NCBI GenBank assembly: GCA_902778645.1
Contig: CACYYO010000012.1
Coordinates: 1-40,350 of the forward strand
Direction: 5' to 3'
From: an uncultured Rhodospirillales bacterium
Lineage (GTDB): Bacteria > Pseudomonadota > Alphaproteobacteria > RF32 > CAG-239
DNA length: 40,350 nt
Part shown: positions 1-10,827 of the stretch, one piece after another
Numbering within the stretch: position 1 is the first letter of the stretch
Layout of the letters: each line of letters opens with the position of its first letter
Program-made: the position numbers and the translations under genes
The notes under the pieces: generated by a model
Seen by the model: only the letters and a program-made list of their open reading frames with translations
Databases searched by the model: none
Told to the model about the DNA's origin: nothing

Positions 1-30
1 AACAATCCTGTGAATTGTTTTTATGAGCCA

Positions 31-353
31 AGCAATGAGACTTGCTTTTGTGAGCTAGCGTATGCGACGCGAAACAAAAGCTTTAGTCGGAATTGGTACA
101 TAAACTAAAAAAGTTTCCAGTAGTAAGCCGTTATACACTAAAAAACTCGGATAACGAGCTTAATACGAAGAAACCTCTTTTACGCGGTGTACTAAAACAG
201 TACATAAGTAAAAGAGGTTTCCAGTAGTAAGCCGTTAAACTCAAAAAACTCGGAGAATGAGGCTAATACGAAGAAACTTTTTTAGTGCAGTGTACACAAA
301 ATAGTACATAAACTAAAAAAGTTTCAAGTAGTAGCCCATTATACGAGTTTTTA
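31..353. repeat. Cluster of palindromic intergenic repeats (one partial and two full copies)
   Basis: This stretch has no credible gene. It holds two full long palindromes (about 141-245 and 246-353) and a partial one (31-140). In the second, the 14-bp arms at 170-183 and 208-221 are perfect inverted repeats around a hairpin TGTACT-aaaac-AGTACA. In the third, the arms at 273-286 and 312-325 are also perfect 14-bp inverted repeats, of different sequence, around TGTAC(291-295)/GTACA(304-308). Outer arms (AAAAACTCG, then an AATG.GGCTA-like block, against TAGCCCATTATACGAGTTTTT) also pair. The 31-95 part shares gcaatgagactt and TTTAGTCGGAATTG with 15839-15899. Related copies lie at 12703-12830 and 15839-15970. 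The family identity is unknown to me. Confidence 0.85.
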
Positions 354-1157
354 CTTCATTTCCTTGCCATCTAACCCATACTTCATTACTTTCGCACTTT
401 TTTCCAGATCATCAACAACATCTGTCAAAGCTTGTTGGGTTAACATATCTTCAATTTTTGCACGAACTTCTTTAAGCGGCTGTGGTTGAGCATCACGAAC
501 ATCATCAACAATAATGACATGATAACCGAACTTGGTTTTAACCGGAGTATCTGAATACTGACCTTTTTTCATAGAAAAAGCAGCATCACCGAATTCCGGA
601 ACCATCATATTCTTTGTGAAATAGCCGAGATCAGCTTCATCTTTAGAATATTTTTTAGCTAAATCATTAAACTTTGCACCTTTTTTCAACTGCGCGATAA
701 CATCTTTAGCAACAGACTCTTCGTCAACCAAGATATGTCTGGCTTTCACTTCTTTTTGACCTTTGAATTTTGCCTTATAGTCGGCATAAACCTTATCAAT
801 AGCCTTATCTGTGACTCTGTTCTTTAATTGTTGTTCCAGATAGAGCTTACGAGCCAGTTCTTCTTTTGCAATTTCGAGTTGCTCTTTATAAGCGGGTGTT
901 TCGACAACCTTTGAATTGGCGGCAGCCTGAGAAATAACTTTACCCTTTACAAAAAATTCCAATGCTTTTGGGTAAAATTCATCAAAAGGCACACTTGAAT
1001 TAATTTTCGGATTAGCCTTATAGGCATCGCGCAATTCAGCAACCGTAACTTTAACGCCGTTAACTTCCGCAGCGACCCCGTCCTTACCTTCAGCATACGC
1101 CTCAGAACCGGCAAACATAGCTGCTAACAAAGCCATAGCGATATATTTATTTTTCAT
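351..1157 (-). CDS. Periplasmic parvulin-type peptidyl-prolyl cis-trans isomerase (PpiC/SurA-like)
   Basis: 268-residue exported foldase that would isomerise X-Pro bonds of proteins emerging from the Sec pathway. A Sec signal peptide is clear (charged MKNK, hydrophobic core, cleavage after AYA at residue 22), with no lipobox. The parvulin domain spans about residues 138-221, starting at ARHILV and including the family's LGYF and GYHVI motifs; helical segments flank it. I chose the ATG at 1157 rather than longer upstream options because GGAGG lies just before it and the signal peptide begins there. It is divergent from secA, a placement known in alphaproteobacteria and sensible for a periplasmic chaperone. 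The stop codon lies inside the terminal arm of the neighbouring palindromic repeat. Confidence 0.9.
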   Translation of the reverse strand: MKNKYIAMALLAAMFAGSEAYAEGKDGVAAEVNGVKVTVAELRDAYKANPKINSSVPFDEFYPKALEFFVKGKVISQAAANSKVVETPAYKEQLEIAKEELARKLYLEQQLKNRVTDKAIDKVYADYKAKFKGQKEVKARHILVDEESVAKDVIAQLKKGAKFNDLAKKYSKDEADLGYFTKNMMVPEFGDAAFSMKKGQYSDTPVKTKFGYHVIIVDDVRDAQPQPLKEVRAKIEDMLTQQALTDVVDDLEKSAKVMKYGLDGKEMK

Positions 1158-1332
1158 AACTGACCTCCAAAAAAGTTTCATATCAGAGAAAATATAATAC
1201 ATCCGAAATAAAATCCAATCATTTTTTTGCCCGAGGTTTATAACTTTGGGTGTATTTAAACGAAAGTATTGACTTTGAATGATATAAACACTAAATGTTA
1301 GTATAATTTGATATAATAATAAGGTAAGAAGA
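1158..1332. promoter_or_regulatory. Divergent ppiC/secA intergenic promoter region
   Basis: AT-rich 175-bp gap between two divergent genes, so it must carry outward promoters for both. On the + strand TTGACT (1269-1274) and TATAAT-like boxes (1302-1307 and 1312-1317) are visible, but no pair has ideal 17-bp spacing, so the exact secA promoter is not resolved. On the - strand a TTGGAT box precedes TATATT with a 16-bp gap before the GGAGG of the parvulin gene. Confidence 0.4.
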
Positions 1333-4059
1333 ATGATAGGAAAAGTCGCTCGCTGCATTTTTGGCAGCGCCAATGATCGGTTTGTCAACAAGCAATACAA
1401 AATCGTACATCAAATTAACCGCCTTGAGCCGGAAATTCAGAAGCTCAGTGACACGGAATTAAAAGCCAAAACAGATGAATTTCGCCAACGCCTAAAAGAT
1501 GGCGAAACCTTAGATATGCTCTTGCCGGAGGCATTTGCCGTTGTCCGTGAGGCAGCCGTTCGTACGCTCGGTCAAAGACACTATGATGTTCAGCTCATCG
1601 GTGGCATTGTGTTACACAAAGGCATGATAGCCGAGATGAAAACCGGTGAAGGTAAAACTCTTGTGGCAACCTTAGCCGCTTATCTGAATGCCCTGGAAGG
1701 CAAAGGCGTTCACATTGTCACTGTCAACGACTACCTGGCCAAACGTGATGCCGAATGGATGGGGCAAGTCTACCGTTTTCTTGGCCTGACGGTCGACTAC
1801 ATTGTCCATGAAAAAACCGATGAAGAACGTCGAGCTGCCTATAAGTGCGACATTATTTACGGAACAAATAACGAGCTTGGTTTCGATTACTTGCGTGACA
1901 ATATGAAATTCAGCATGGAAGAGATGGTTCAACGCCCATTCAACTATGCTATAGTCGATGAGGTCGATTCTATATTGATAGATGAGGCACGTACCCCGTT
2001 AATCATCTCCGGCGCCGCAGAAGATTCATCTGAAAAATACATCAGTGTCAACAAAATCATTCCTCAGTTAAATCCAACAGACTACGAAAAAGATGAAAAA
2101 GCCAAAAGCGTTGTGTTAACCGAAGCCGGTATGGAACACATTGAACAATTATTAAAATCTGTCGGATTAATTACCGAGGGCGGCTTATATGACATCAACA
2201 ACGTCACTTTGGTACAATATGTCAACCAAGCACTTCGTGCACATAAGATGCACATCAGAGACGTTGACTACATTGTCAAAGACGGCAAAGTTGTTATTAT
2301 TGACGAATTTACCGGCCGTATCATGGAAGGCCGCCGCTACTCGGATGGTTTACACCAGGCAATTGAAGCCAAAGAAGGGGTTAAAATTCAGTCTGAGAAC
2401 CAAACACTAGCCTCCATTACATTCCAAAATTATTTCCGCTTATATCCCAAACTGTCCGGTATGACCGGTACGGCTATGACCGAAGAGGCAGAATTTAATG
2501 ACATTTACAACTTAAGTTGTGTAGAAATTCCGACCAACCGTCCGGTTTTGCGCATTGATGAACATGACGTTATTTATCGCACCGAAAAAGAAAAATATAA
2601 AGCAATTATCGATACGATTCTTGAATGCCACGCCAAAGGACAACCTGTCTTGGTCGGAACGACATCGATTGAAAAATCAGAGCTGATTGCTAATATGTTA
2701 GCCTCAAAAAGTGATGTCAAATTTGAAGTGCTGAATGCGCGCCATCATGAAAGAGAAGCGGCTATCGTTGCGCAGGCCGGTGTTTACGGCGCAATCACAA
2801 TTGCCACCAACATGGCCGGACGCGGAACGGATATTCAGCTGGGCGGCAACGTCGATATGCGCCTGAAATCAGTTCTTAAAGGGGATGAAACTCCGGAACA
2901 AATTGCCGAACTGAAAGAAAAAATCAAAAAAGAGGTCGAAGAAAATAAAGCTAAAGTTCTGGCCGCCGGTGGTTTGTATATCTTAGGAACGGAACGCCAC
3001 GAAAGCCGCCGTATTGATAACCAGTTACGCGGTCGTTCCGGTCGTCAGGGCGACCCGGGCACATCAAAATTCTTCTTATCCTTAGAAGATGACTTAATGC
3101 GTATTTTCGGTTCTGAAAAAATGTCGGTTATGTTACAACGCCTCGGCTTGCCTGAGGGCGAAGCGCTCGTTCACCCATGGATTAGTAAAGCCCTTGAAAA
3201 AGCCCAACAAAAGGTTGAGGAGCGCAATTTTGACATTCGTAAAAATCTTCTCAAATACGATAATGTCATGAACGACCAGCGCAAAGTCATTTACGAACAA
3301 CGCAAAGAACTCATGCTCACAAATGATGTCTCCGAAACGATTCGTGATATGCGGGAAGAATATATTTCGGATCTGATTTCATACTATCTGCCACGGCATC
3401 AAACGCCTAAGGAATGGAATTTGACCCAGCTTTCTCAAGAATTACAAAATATCACCGGGTTTGATTTTCCGCTCTCGCAGTGGGCGCAAGAGAAAGAAAT
3501 CGACGTAGATACGATGGAACGCAAGACACTCGAGATGCTTGAAAAAGGACTTGCCGAGAAAAACGCTCACGTTCCCGCCGAGATTATGAGAACTTTAGAG
3601 AAAAACATTTTGCTTCAAGTTCTTGATCAATTATGGAAAGATCACATTGCGACTCTGGACTTAATGCGTCATACGATTGTTTTACGAGCTTATGGGCAAA
3701 AAGATCCGTTGATTGAGTATAAAAAAGAGGCTTTCAATATGTTTGCCCAATTGCTCGATCAGATACGAAAAAAAGTTACATTTTTACTTTGTCGCGCTGT
3801 TATTGAAACCGGTAGTGCTGAAAATTGGCAAAATACACCTCATGCCCCGACCCGAATGGAAGCTGTTCACGAGCAACCGCAAAACATTGTCGGTAGGTCT
3901 GCACAAGAAGAGCAAGCTCCATCGCCGCAACAACCATTCGCTTATGGACAACAGGCTTTTGATAAAAATGATCCCTCAACATGGGGCAAAATTTCGCGCA
4001 ATGCACCTTGCCCTTGCGGTAGCGGCAAAAAATACAAACATTGCCACGGTCAAATCTAA
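1333..4059 (+). CDS. secA: Preprotein translocase ATPase SecA
   Basis: 908-residue motor ATPase that drives unfolded preproteins through SecYEG. The first nucleotide-binding fold has the Walker A GEGKT at residues 105-109 and the DEAD-like DEVD near 208-211. The preprotein cross-linking, second nucleotide-binding, helical scaffold and wing domains follow in normal order. A basic, Gln/Pro-rich linker leads to the C-terminal zinc-binding SEC-C motif [14 protein letters not shown] (894-907), which binds SecB and phospholipids in known SecAs. Length matches the family. The ATG is preceded by AAGG at 1321. It stands alone and ends at a strong terminator shared with the convergent trxA. It is a single, intact, canonical copy. 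Confidence 0.98.
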   Translation: MIGKVARCIFGSANDRFVNKQYKIVHQINRLEPEIQKLSDTELKAKTDEFRQRLKDGETLDMLLPEAFAVVREAAVRTLGQRHYDVQLIGGIVLHKGMIAEMKTGEGKTLVATLAAYLNALEGKGVHIVTVNDYLAKRDAEWMGQVYRFLGLTVDYIVHEKTDEERRAAYKCDIIYGTNNELGFDYLRDNMKFSMEEMVQRPFNYAIVDEVDSILIDEARTPLIISGAAEDSSEKYISVNKIIPQLNPTDYEKDEKAKSVVLTEAGMEHIEQLLKSVGLITEGGLYDINNVTLVQYVNQALRAHKMHIRDVDYIVKDGKVVIIDEFTGRIMEGRRYSDGLHQAIEAKEGVKIQSENQTLASITFQNYFRLYPKLSGMTGTAMTEEAEFNDIYNLSCVEIPTNRPVLRIDEHDVIYRTEKEKYKAIIDTILECHAKGQPVLVGTTSIEKSELIANMLASKSDVKFEVLNARHHEREAAIVAQAGVYGAITIATNMAGRGTDIQLGGNVDMRLKSVLKGDETPEQIAELKEKIKKEVEENKAKVLAAGGLYILGTERHESRRIDNQLRGRSGRQGDPGTSKFFLSLEDDLMRIFGSEKMSVMLQRLGLPEGEALVHPWISKALEKAQQKVEERNFDIRKNLLKYDNVMNDQRKVIYEQRKELMLTNDVSETIRDMREEYISDLISYYLPRHQTPKEWNLTQLSQELQNITGFDFPLSQWAQEKEIDVDTMERKTLEMLEKGLAEKNAHVPAEIMRTLEKNILLQVLDQLWKDHIATLDLMRHTIVLRAYGQKDPLIEYKKEAFNMFAQLLDQIRKKVTFLLCRAVIETGSAENWQNTPHAPTRMEAVHEQPQNIVGRSAQEEQAPSPQQPFAYGQQAFDKNDPSTWGKISRNAPCPCGSGKKYKHCHGQI

Positions 4060-4069
4060 AAAAACAAAA

Positions 4070-4094
4070 AAATCCCTCCGCAACGGAGGGATTT
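4070..4094. terminator. Bidirectional rho-independent terminator between secA and trxA
   Basis: Perfect 11-bp stem AAATCCCTCCG (4070-4080) / CGGAGGGATTT (4084-4094) with a CAA loop, an A-run on the left and a T-run on the right. It serves secA (+) and, from the other strand, the trxA transcript (-). Confidence 0.92.
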
Positions 4095-4114
4095 TTCATA
4101 ATAAAAATATATGT

Positions 4115-4429
4115 CTAAGCGTGAGAGGAAATCCAATTAATCAAAGAATCCTTCGAGTTCAAACCGACTTTAGTATCAATTTGCTTGCCGTCTTTGAACA
4201 AAAACATGGTCGGAATACTGCGGATACCATATTGAGCAGCCGTATTCGGAGCTTCATCAACATTCATTTTGCAAATCTCAACTTTATTGCCTATTTCCTT
4301 AGAGACCTCTTCCAAAACAGGACCCAACTGGCGACAAGGGCCACACCATTCTGCCCAAAAATCAACCAATACCAAACCCTTAGATTTCAAAACTTCATTC
4401 TCAAATTGATTGTCTAAAATTGCCTTCAT
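4115..4429 (-). CDS. trxA: Thioredoxin
   Basis: 104-residue cytoplasmic thiol-disulfide reductant. The active site WCGPC sits in the expected N-terminal position after the VDFWAEW strand, and the cis-proline is present in RSIPT. Length and fold order are those of a standard TrxA. The ATG follows AGGA at 9-nt spacing. It lies about 100 bp downstream of addA in the same orientation; the addB-addA-trxA order is a familiar alphaproteobacterial arrangement. The 4430-4533 gap is very AT-rich and may hold a separate promoter, but I could not define one. Confidence 0.97.
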   Translation of the reverse strand: MKAILDNQFENEVLKSKGLVLVDFWAEWCGPCRQLGPVLEEVSKEIGNKVEICKMNVDEAPNTAAQYGIRSIPTMFLFKDGKQIDTKVGLNSKDSLINWISSHA

Positions 4430-4533
4430 CTTAAAATTCCTTTGCTAATAAAACAACTTCGGGGTTACTTTTGTTAAAAGATGCTTTTAATATAATCGAT
4501 AAAAAAAAATATTAAAGTATAATTTTACAAAAA

Positions 4534-7500
4534 TCAGGAAACAATTTGCATCATTTGCGCCGTATCCGTCCACAAAAGGAAAGTTCGAACATTCTTGTCG
4601 GGATAAATTTGTTGCAAAAGCGACTTATAGGCAGATAATTGCATCACATAACCTTGCTTGACTTCTGCCTCGGTTTTGGCAGCCGGACGATTCGTCTTAT
4701 AATCAACCACCCACACTTCATCATCCAAAACAACCAACCGGTCAACTTGTGCAGACACAATCACATCCCCGACTCTTCCCATAATCGGCACTTCTGCCTT
4801 TGAATTTTTCCCAAACAACGGAGCAAAACGCTCATCATTAATCAAACGATAAACTTCTGTCGCCATATATGCGCGTTGTGCCTCTGAAAAATCAGCTGCA
4901 TTTTGGCGTAAATAATCTTCAATGACTGGCATTTTATCAACATTTTGAACATCCGGTAAAAATTGTAACAGCTTATGAATCACTGTTCCCCTTCGGTAAC
5001 GGTGATTATCTTCATGTCCGAGCGGAGAAAATAATGCGTCGTCATCATCACTTACCTCAGGTTTCGACGGTGTATAAGGTTTCGCTAAAGGAGATTCTGC
5101 CAAAGCCTCTTTCTTAAGCCAATCAGGGTAGTAAACCGTCTGTTCCCCGGAAATTTGTTGCGGCTCAGCCTTAGGAGTATTATACTGCGGAGTCTCATAA
5201 ACAATATTATCACCATCTTGCGTACCGATTTGTGCCAACTGCTTTGCACAAAGCTCATACCAACAATCAGGCTGTGGTTTCGTTTTTTTGGCGTATCCGC
5301 ACAGACACAAACAATCTTCGGCACGAGTTAAAGCCACATACAACAAACGACGATACTCTTCTGCTTCATCTTGTTTTTCTTGATTTTTCAAACGCAGACA
5401 ATTCGCTTCATAATCTGCAGAAGACAGAGGATAATAAAAAATATCCTCCCAAAGCATTCCCATTCCTTTTTTATTATTGACTTGCCGCACGGTATCCGGC
5501 AAGACCACGACGGGCGCTTGCAAACCCTTCGAGCCATGCACGGTCATAATCCGCACGGCATCAAGCTCGCCTTGTTCTAATTCGCGTTTAATCTCAACCT
5601 CATCTTGCCCGATCCAACTGATAAACTCTTGCAAAGTCGGAATATGCTCTTGCTCAAAAGTCAAAGTCAAATTAATAAATTCATCTAAACCGTCATCGAC
5701 TTCACTTCCCATACGTTCCTCAAACTGGCGACGCCCGCCCATTTTTCCCAAAACATAGGAATAGAGTTCAAACGGACGGACATAATCCGTCATATTAAGA
5801 AGATTTTGCAACGAGCGGTAAATCTTTTCATAAGTCTCATTATCACCCAAACGGCTCCATAAAGCAGCTTGTCCGCGATGATAACACAACTTAAACAAAT
5901 CATCATCATTCAGCCCAAAGAGCGGAGATTTCAAAACCACCGCCAAGGTCAAATCATCTGTCGGTAATAACAAAAACTGACCCAACGCTATCAAATCTTG
6001 AACAGCCACTTGTTCACGCAATTTAATCTTATCAACACCGGCAACGGCAACGCCGGCAATCTTGCATTCTCGAACCAGTTCATCAACAAAAGCATTCCGC
6101 CGCTGAACTAAAATCATAAAGTCACGATATTTAAGCGGTCTTCCCTGCGAACGAAGCATGTCATGACCGACACGTTTTTTGATTTCTTGCGCAATTTTTC
6201 TTGCTAAACGAGAACTCGTTGATTCTGAAACCTTACGCTCCACCGGCGGTAGCCACATATCAGGATTTTCATCTTTCTGCGCTTCAACAACCGGCCATAT
6301 TTCTATTCTGCCGCCATCGCCCGAACGGAAAGGAATATGCATCATCGACTGCCCTTCCGGCAACACCCCCTGCTTGGCAACTTCATTAGCAAATACCGTA
6401 TTAACGGCATCTAAAACAGCAGCTGTAGAACGAAAAGAAATATCAAGATTTATTTCATCAAAATGAACAGACCTCCCCTTAAAATAGCGACGCATATTTT
6501 CAAATTCACGCGGATCTGCCCCCTGAAAACTGTAAATAGACTGTTTTCGATCTCCCACCACAAAGACGGTTCTCTCCGAACGACTTTCATCAAAAAAATC
6601 TTGCGTCAGAGATCGAATAATGGCCCACTGATTAGGGGACGTATCCTGAGCCTCATCAATCAAAACATGATCAATACCACCGTCAAGCTTAAACAAAACC
6701 CAGTCCGACACATCGCGATTTTCCAGCAAATTTCTTGTCAGTAAAATTAAATCATCGTAGTCCATTTTGGCGTGACTAAATTTATAATCCTGATAACGCG
6801 TAATAATTTCCTTTGCCAAAACAATAATAGCCTTGGTAGAAGCATAAACCCGCACTGCGGCTGCTTGATTATCAACCCTCAACAAATCCTCACAAATTTT
6901 TTGCGCCTCAGTAGGCAATGCCGGATAAAGTTCCAAAACTTTTTTAGTTGCAAATTTGGCCGGAATGCTCCCGTCTTTATTTAAAAAGACCTGATGAAGA
7001 ACATCAAAATCATCAATTTGCCACGGGCGCTCCAATAAAGGATATAACGGTGTCGCCTTATCCAAATCAGATTTAGATCCTTGTGCCCATGCCTGCACCA
7101 TTTGCTTAAGAGATGTCCGATCCAACTGCCGCAAAAAAACATCTTTCAAACACTCTTCCGTATCACTCGGCAATATATTTAAACGGGAAGCCAACACTTT
7201 TAAGAGATCTTCCGTCTCAGGATAGCTTTGGGATAAGCGAACAATTTTACCGGCATTTTCCGTAATCGAATGCATGATATCCGGAAACGTAAATTCGCTG
7301 ACATGAGACGTCAAATACCCGACAGCCTCACCGATTTGTAAATCATGATTTTGTTGTGCCATAATCAGCATATCCGTCTGCAGCTGATTCAAAATTTCAT
7401 GTTTGGCGCGGTCATCCATCACTTCAAAATACGGAGAAACCTTTGCTTCCAGAGGAAACCGTTTCAGGACATCCTGACAAAAACTGTGCAATGTCTGGAT

Positions 7501-7902
7501 TTTCATACCGCCGGGGGTATCCAACAAAAGAGCAAACAAACGCCTTGCCATCGCCGTCAATTGTTCGTACGCTTCATACTGTTCTGGCAAAGTACCTAAC
7601 AAAGCCGTTAACTGTTTATCCAACTCTGCATCATCAATCACCGACCACTGGCTTAATTTTTGGGCAATTCGATTGCTCATCTCTACCGCTGCCGCTTTGG
7701 TATATGTCAGACACAAAATCTTTGCCGGCGGCACTCCCCGTAAAAGCAAACGAAGAACTCGGTCAGATAAAACCTTTGTCTTTCCCGTCCCGGCCGATGC
7801 CTCAACCCATACGGAGCGCAACGGATCAGAGGCACGACGTTGTTGCTGTGTTGCTAACTGCCCTCTTGCTTTTTTTTCGGTTTCCCAAGTACTATCTGTC
7901 AT
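4534..7902 (-). CDS. addA: Double-strand break repair helicase-nuclease subunit AddA
   Basis: 1122-residue UvrD-like helicase with a C-terminal RecB-family nuclease. With AddB it resects double-strand breaks for RecA loading. Visible motifs are Walker A ASAGTGKT (35-42), motif II LIDEAQDTSPNQW near 410, motif III VVGDRKQSIYSFQGAD, motif V TVHGSKGLQAP, motif VI RRLLYVALTRAED, and the nuclease motif VVDYKTNRP near the C-terminus with its catalytic Asp and Lys. The ATG lies 1 nt after the addB stop, so the two subunits are translationally coupled and made together. Length and domain order are typical for the alphaproteobacterial type. Nothing is missing. Confidence 0.96.
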   Translation of the reverse strand: MTDSTWETEKKARGQLATQQQRRASDPLRSVWVEASAGTGKTKVLSDRVLRLLLRGVPPAKILCLTYTKAAAVEMSNRIAQKLSQWSVIDDAELDKQLTALLGTLPEQYEAYEQLTAMARRLFALLLDTPGGMKIQTLHSFCQDVLKRFPLEAKVSPYFEVMDDRAKHEILNQLQTDMLIMAQQNHDLQIGEAVGYLTSHVSEFTFPDIMHSITENAGKIVRLSQSYPETEDLLKVLASRLNILPSDTEECLKDVFLRQLDRTSLKQMVQAWAQGSKSDLDKATPLYPLLERPWQIDDFDVLHQVFLNKDGSIPAKFATKKVLELYPALPTEAQKICEDLLRVDNQAAAVRVYASTKAIIVLAKEIITRYQDYKFSHAKMDYDDLILLTRNLLENRDVSDWVLFKLDGGIDHVLIDEAQDTSPNQWAIIRSLTQDFFDESRSERTVFVVGDRKQSIYSFQGADPREFENMRRYFKGRSVHFDEINLDISFRSTAAVLDAVNTVFANEVAKQGVLPEGQSMMHIPFRSGDGGRIEIWPVVEAQKDENPDMWLPPVERKVSESTSSRLARKIAQEIKKRVGHDMLRSQGRPLKYRDFMILVQRRNAFVDELVRECKIAGVAVAGVDKIKLREQVAVQDLIALGQFLLLPTDDLTLAVVLKSPLFGLNDDDLFKLCYHRGQAALWSRLGDNETYEKIYRSLQNLLNMTDYVRPFELYSYVLGKMGGRRQFEERMGSEVDDGLDEFINLTLTFEQEHIPTLQEFISWIGQDEVEIKRELEQGELDAVRIMTVHGSKGLQAPVVVLPDTVRQVNNKKGMGMLWEDIFYYPLSSADYEANCLRLKNQEKQDEAEEYRRLLYVALTRAEDCLCLCGYAKKTKPQPDCWYELCAKQLAQIGTQDGDNIVYETPQYNTPKAEPQQISGEQTVYYPDWLKKEALAESPLAKPYTPSKPEVSDDDDALFSPLGHEDNHRYRRGTVIHKLLQFLPDVQNVDKMPVIEDYLRQNAADFSEAQRAYMATEVYRLINDERFAPLFGKNSKAEVPIMGRVGDVIVSAQVDRLVVLDDEVWVVDYKTNRPAAKTEAEVKQGYVMQLSAYKSLLQQIYPDKNVRTFLLWTDTAQMMQIVS

Positions 7903-7903
7903 C

Positions 7904-10795
7904 TCAATTATCTTCCGTAACCATAATTTCTTTGATGCGGCTCAATTGCTCATAATCCGAATACTTTGGCGCATACTTCGGATTTGGTTTGCTCAAATAA
8001 GGTGTCTCCGCAAAATCAAACAAAGAAACCAACTCTGCAATTCTGTCATAAGTATTTTGCAAAACGGCCTGAGCATTGGTAAAAATACCACTTTCTTTAC
8101 GCCCTAATTGCCAATAAATCAGAGCATTAACCTCTGCCGGCTCCAACTCTGCAAAGCCCCCTTTCTCGGCAATTAAACCCTCTATCGGCAGTTGCGGTGC
8201 ATAAGAATGCTCGATTTCCTTAGGTGAACGCGCCTCTCCCGTTTTATAGTCAATAATATTGACCTTGCCATCTTTAAGCACATCAACACGATCGGCTTTA
8301 GCCGTCACGACAAATTTCCCGGCCGGTGCTTCAAAACTGTATTGCCCTTTAATTTCATTATAAACATGGGCAACATCTTCTCGATAGTGCGTCTCTCGAG
8401 CAACCAACCAATCAACCGTTTTCAAAAAGTTTGGCCACCAAAAAGCTTTTACTTCAGGATCAATTTGCTTCTCTTCAAAAATTTGTTCCCCTAACTTAAC
8501 AAGCTCTTCTTTTGCCTGCCGAGGATAAGAGCTGCAATATTTCGTATTAAATTGCTCCAAAACTTCATGAACCAGATTTCCGTAATCTGCAAATGTCAAT
8601 CCTTGATTAAGATCATCTAACGGTTTCAGTTTCAAAATATATTTTGCAAATATAATGTAGGGATCACGCATCCAATTCTCGATGGCACTGGCCGGAAGCT
8701 CACGCGGACGAGCATAAACGGGAGGTTTTGGTGCCGGTGGCAACAAACGATTAAGCGTTTGTGCTTTATCCAAATAAACCGCCCAATCAAGATACTGACA
8801 GGCATTTAGGGATTGAATATCTTTTCCTATGGCGGATAGAACCGTCTCCATGCGCATCCACCACCGAGACTTAACCATCGGCGTCCCCTGAACACGATTG
8901 GCCCGCAACACAAAAACTTCTTGGTTAGCCAGTAACGCCCCAAAATCATAAGCCTGAACACCGATACTTTTTTCAGGCAGCATCAAACCGAAATCTTTTT
9001 TCATCGGACGCGACATCCAAGGGTCAGCCTTAACCGATTGCGGCCAGCTGTTTTCGTTCACTTCTCCGATAATAACTCGGTCAAAATGTTGTAATCTTGC
9101 CTCAATCGGACCAAGAATCTTCAAACGAGGATGTGTCCCGTAACGCTTGCGTACCGTTAGCTTAGCCATCAAAACATCAAGCCAATCAGCATACTCATGA
9201 GGGTCAATCTCGCCCAACAATGAGGCCGTATTTAATAAATCTGCAAAAAAGCGCGCCGCAACTTCGCCATCATCACCTTTCCAAAGCAACTTTTCGCCGC
9301 TTTTCTGATCTGTTGAAGCCAATTTTTCAGCAACCTCCAAATGAGCTTTTAACAATGCCTGCACCGAAACCGAAGATTTTTCATATAATTCGACCAGTGG
9401 CTCACAACTATGCTGCAAAGCTATCAAGAGCGGCAGAGATTTTTTCTCTTTCTCACAAATTCCTTTTCGACGAAGATAATAGCGTTCGTACTCTCGAACC
9501 TGACGCCGTACTTCAAAATAACTCTGACCGTTTGCATACAGCGGATATTTCATTAAGGCTAACAAGGACACCGGAGAAAATTGGTTGGCAACAACTCGCA
9601 AAATTTGCCGTATAAAAATACCGACCGGTGTGAGCGTAAGGGGCTTGCCGGCAGAATCATCAACCTCAATATTCCACCTCGCCATCTCAATCGCCACACG
9701 CCTTGCCAAATTTCTATCCGTTGTAACCAAGGCCGCTGTTTTTTCAGGCTTATTCAACATCTCGCGCATCAGGAGTGCCGCACTCAATGCCTCCGTCCGC
9801 AAATCAGGCGTATCCAGCAAATACAATCCCTTAACCGCCACATCGGAAAAGCTGTTTGCCGATAGCTTCCGCCACTTATCAGACGTTTTGGCCGGACGCA
9901 TCACTTCACTGATTAAAATTTCTCTTTCTGAACACGGAGATGAAACGAAATCGGGAATATCAAAGCGACTAATCTGTAAATAATCCAATAAATTTTTTAA
10001 TTCGTATTGAGGATGAATTTCATCAATCTTTTGCCAATCTTCATCACTAAGGTGCTTATCTATACCCGATAAAATGACCTCTCCGTTATCTAACTCAGAA
10101 ACGACTTTAACCAGCTCTCTCATTAACGGAAAAGCTGCCGTAGTTCCGGCAACCACAATCTTTTTTTGCGGACGAATTTGCTGCCATAATTCAAGTTGCG
10201 CGCGCAAAAGCTGTTGCTGTCTGACAACAGCATCAACCTTACCTTCATCGGCAAGAATAGCCGGCCAATAATCCGTAATAATTTGTAAAAATTTGAGAGT
10301 TTCTTGCCAATGAACGGCATATTCCGACGGAACAAGATTGCGCAAATTATCAAACGAAAGCTGCTGTTGATGCACTTCATCTATCAAAGCGGCTAATTCA
10401 CTTGCCAAAGCCGCGGCTTGACCAGCTGGCATTTTTTCCAAACCATAATCTGCAGGCTTTGCCATAATAATCTTCGTAAAAAGCATCAATCGTTCAGCCG
10501 TTGAAATTGCCGGAGACAACGCTCCCAACTTAGAGCTTAAATCAAAACCGGTAATTTGTAACTCTTCTTCTTCAACATCGGCAATAGGTTGCATCTGTGG
10601 CAATATCAAAGGCTTAAGTCCCTGATAACGCACAAAAGCATCTGCCAAAGACTGACAAGCACGACGATTCGGCAACAAAAAAAGCACATCGGATAAAGCC
10701 AACGGATTATCCTGATAATCACGCAAAAATCGTTCGGCAACAACATCTAAAAATGCACAACCCAACGGAACATTATATATTTTATTTGTCATCAT
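7904..10795 (-). CDS. addB: Double-strand break repair protein AddB (inactivated helicase-like subunit with nuclease)
   Basis: About 963 residues. AddB is the partner of AddA; in characterised complexes its helicase-like domain scans for recombination hotspots and its nuclease cuts one strand. An N-terminal DVLFLLPNRRACQSLADAF segment replaces a Walker A. The C-terminal RecB-type nuclease has IIDYKTGEARSPKE, with conserved Asp and Lys, followed by a YAPQLPIEGL helix like QLxxY. I prefer the ATG at 10795 (MMTNKIYNVPLG...), where family similarity begins. An in-frame TTG at 10831 overlaps the rdgB stop and is an alternative that would add 12 residues. No clear Shine-Dalgarno is present, so coupling to rdgB is likely. 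Confidence 0.93.
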   Translation of the reverse strand: MMTNKIYNVPLGCAFLDVVAERFLRDYQDNPLALSDVLFLLPNRRACQSLADAFVRYQGLKPLILPQMQPIADVEEEELQITGFDLSSKLGALSPAISTAERLMLFTKIIMAKPADYGLEKMPAGQAAALASELAALIDEVHQQQLSFDNLRNLVPSEYAVHWQETLKFLQIITDYWPAILADEGKVDAVVRQQQLLRAQLELWQQIRPQKKIVVAGTTAAFPLMRELVKVVSELDNGEVILSGIDKHLSDEDWQKIDEIHPQYELKNLLDYLQISRFDIPDFVSSPCSEREILISEVMRPAKTSDKWRKLSANSFSDVAVKGLYLLDTPDLRTEALSAALLMREMLNKPEKTAALVTTDRNLARRVAIEMARWNIEVDDSAGKPLTLTPVGIFIRQILRVVANQFSPVSLLALMKYPLYANGQSYFEVRRQVREYERYYLRRKGICEKEKKSLPLLIALQHSCEPLVELYEKSSVSVQALLKAHLEVAEKLASTDQKSGEKLLWKGDDGEVAARFFADLLNTASLLGEIDPHEYADWLDVLMAKLTVRKRYGTHPRLKILGPIEARLQHFDRVIIGEVNENSWPQSVKADPWMSRPMKKDFGLMLPEKSIGVQAYDFGALLANQEVFVLRANRVQGTPMVKSRWWMRMETVLSAIGKDIQSLNACQYLDWAVYLDKAQTLNRLLPPAPKPPVYARPRELPASAIENWMRDPYIIFAKYILKLKPLDDLNQGLTFADYGNLVHEVLEQFNTKYCSSYPRQAKEELVKLGEQIFEEKQIDPEVKAFWWPNFLKTVDWLVARETHYREDVAHVYNEIKGQYSFEAPAGKFVVTAKADRVDVLKDGKVNIIDYKTGEARSPKEIEHSYAPQLPIEGLIAEKGGFAELEPAEVNALIYWQLGRKESGIFTNAQAVLQNTYDRIAELVSLFDFAETPYLSKPNPKYAPKYSDYEQLSRIKEIMVTEDN

Positions 10796-10827
10796 GGATG
10801 AAATTTTACGCAACATCTGAAAGGGTG

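Noticed and set aside
100-353. CRISPR-like spacing of repeats near the window start
   Set aside because: Only two or three units about 105 bp apart, each an internal palindrome with variable stem; no short identical repeats with unique spacers and no cas genes.
5085-10380. Many medium-length frames opposite or out of frame with addA and addB
   Set aside because: Shadow frames of long real genes; no Shine-Dalgarno and low-complexity, non-homologous products.
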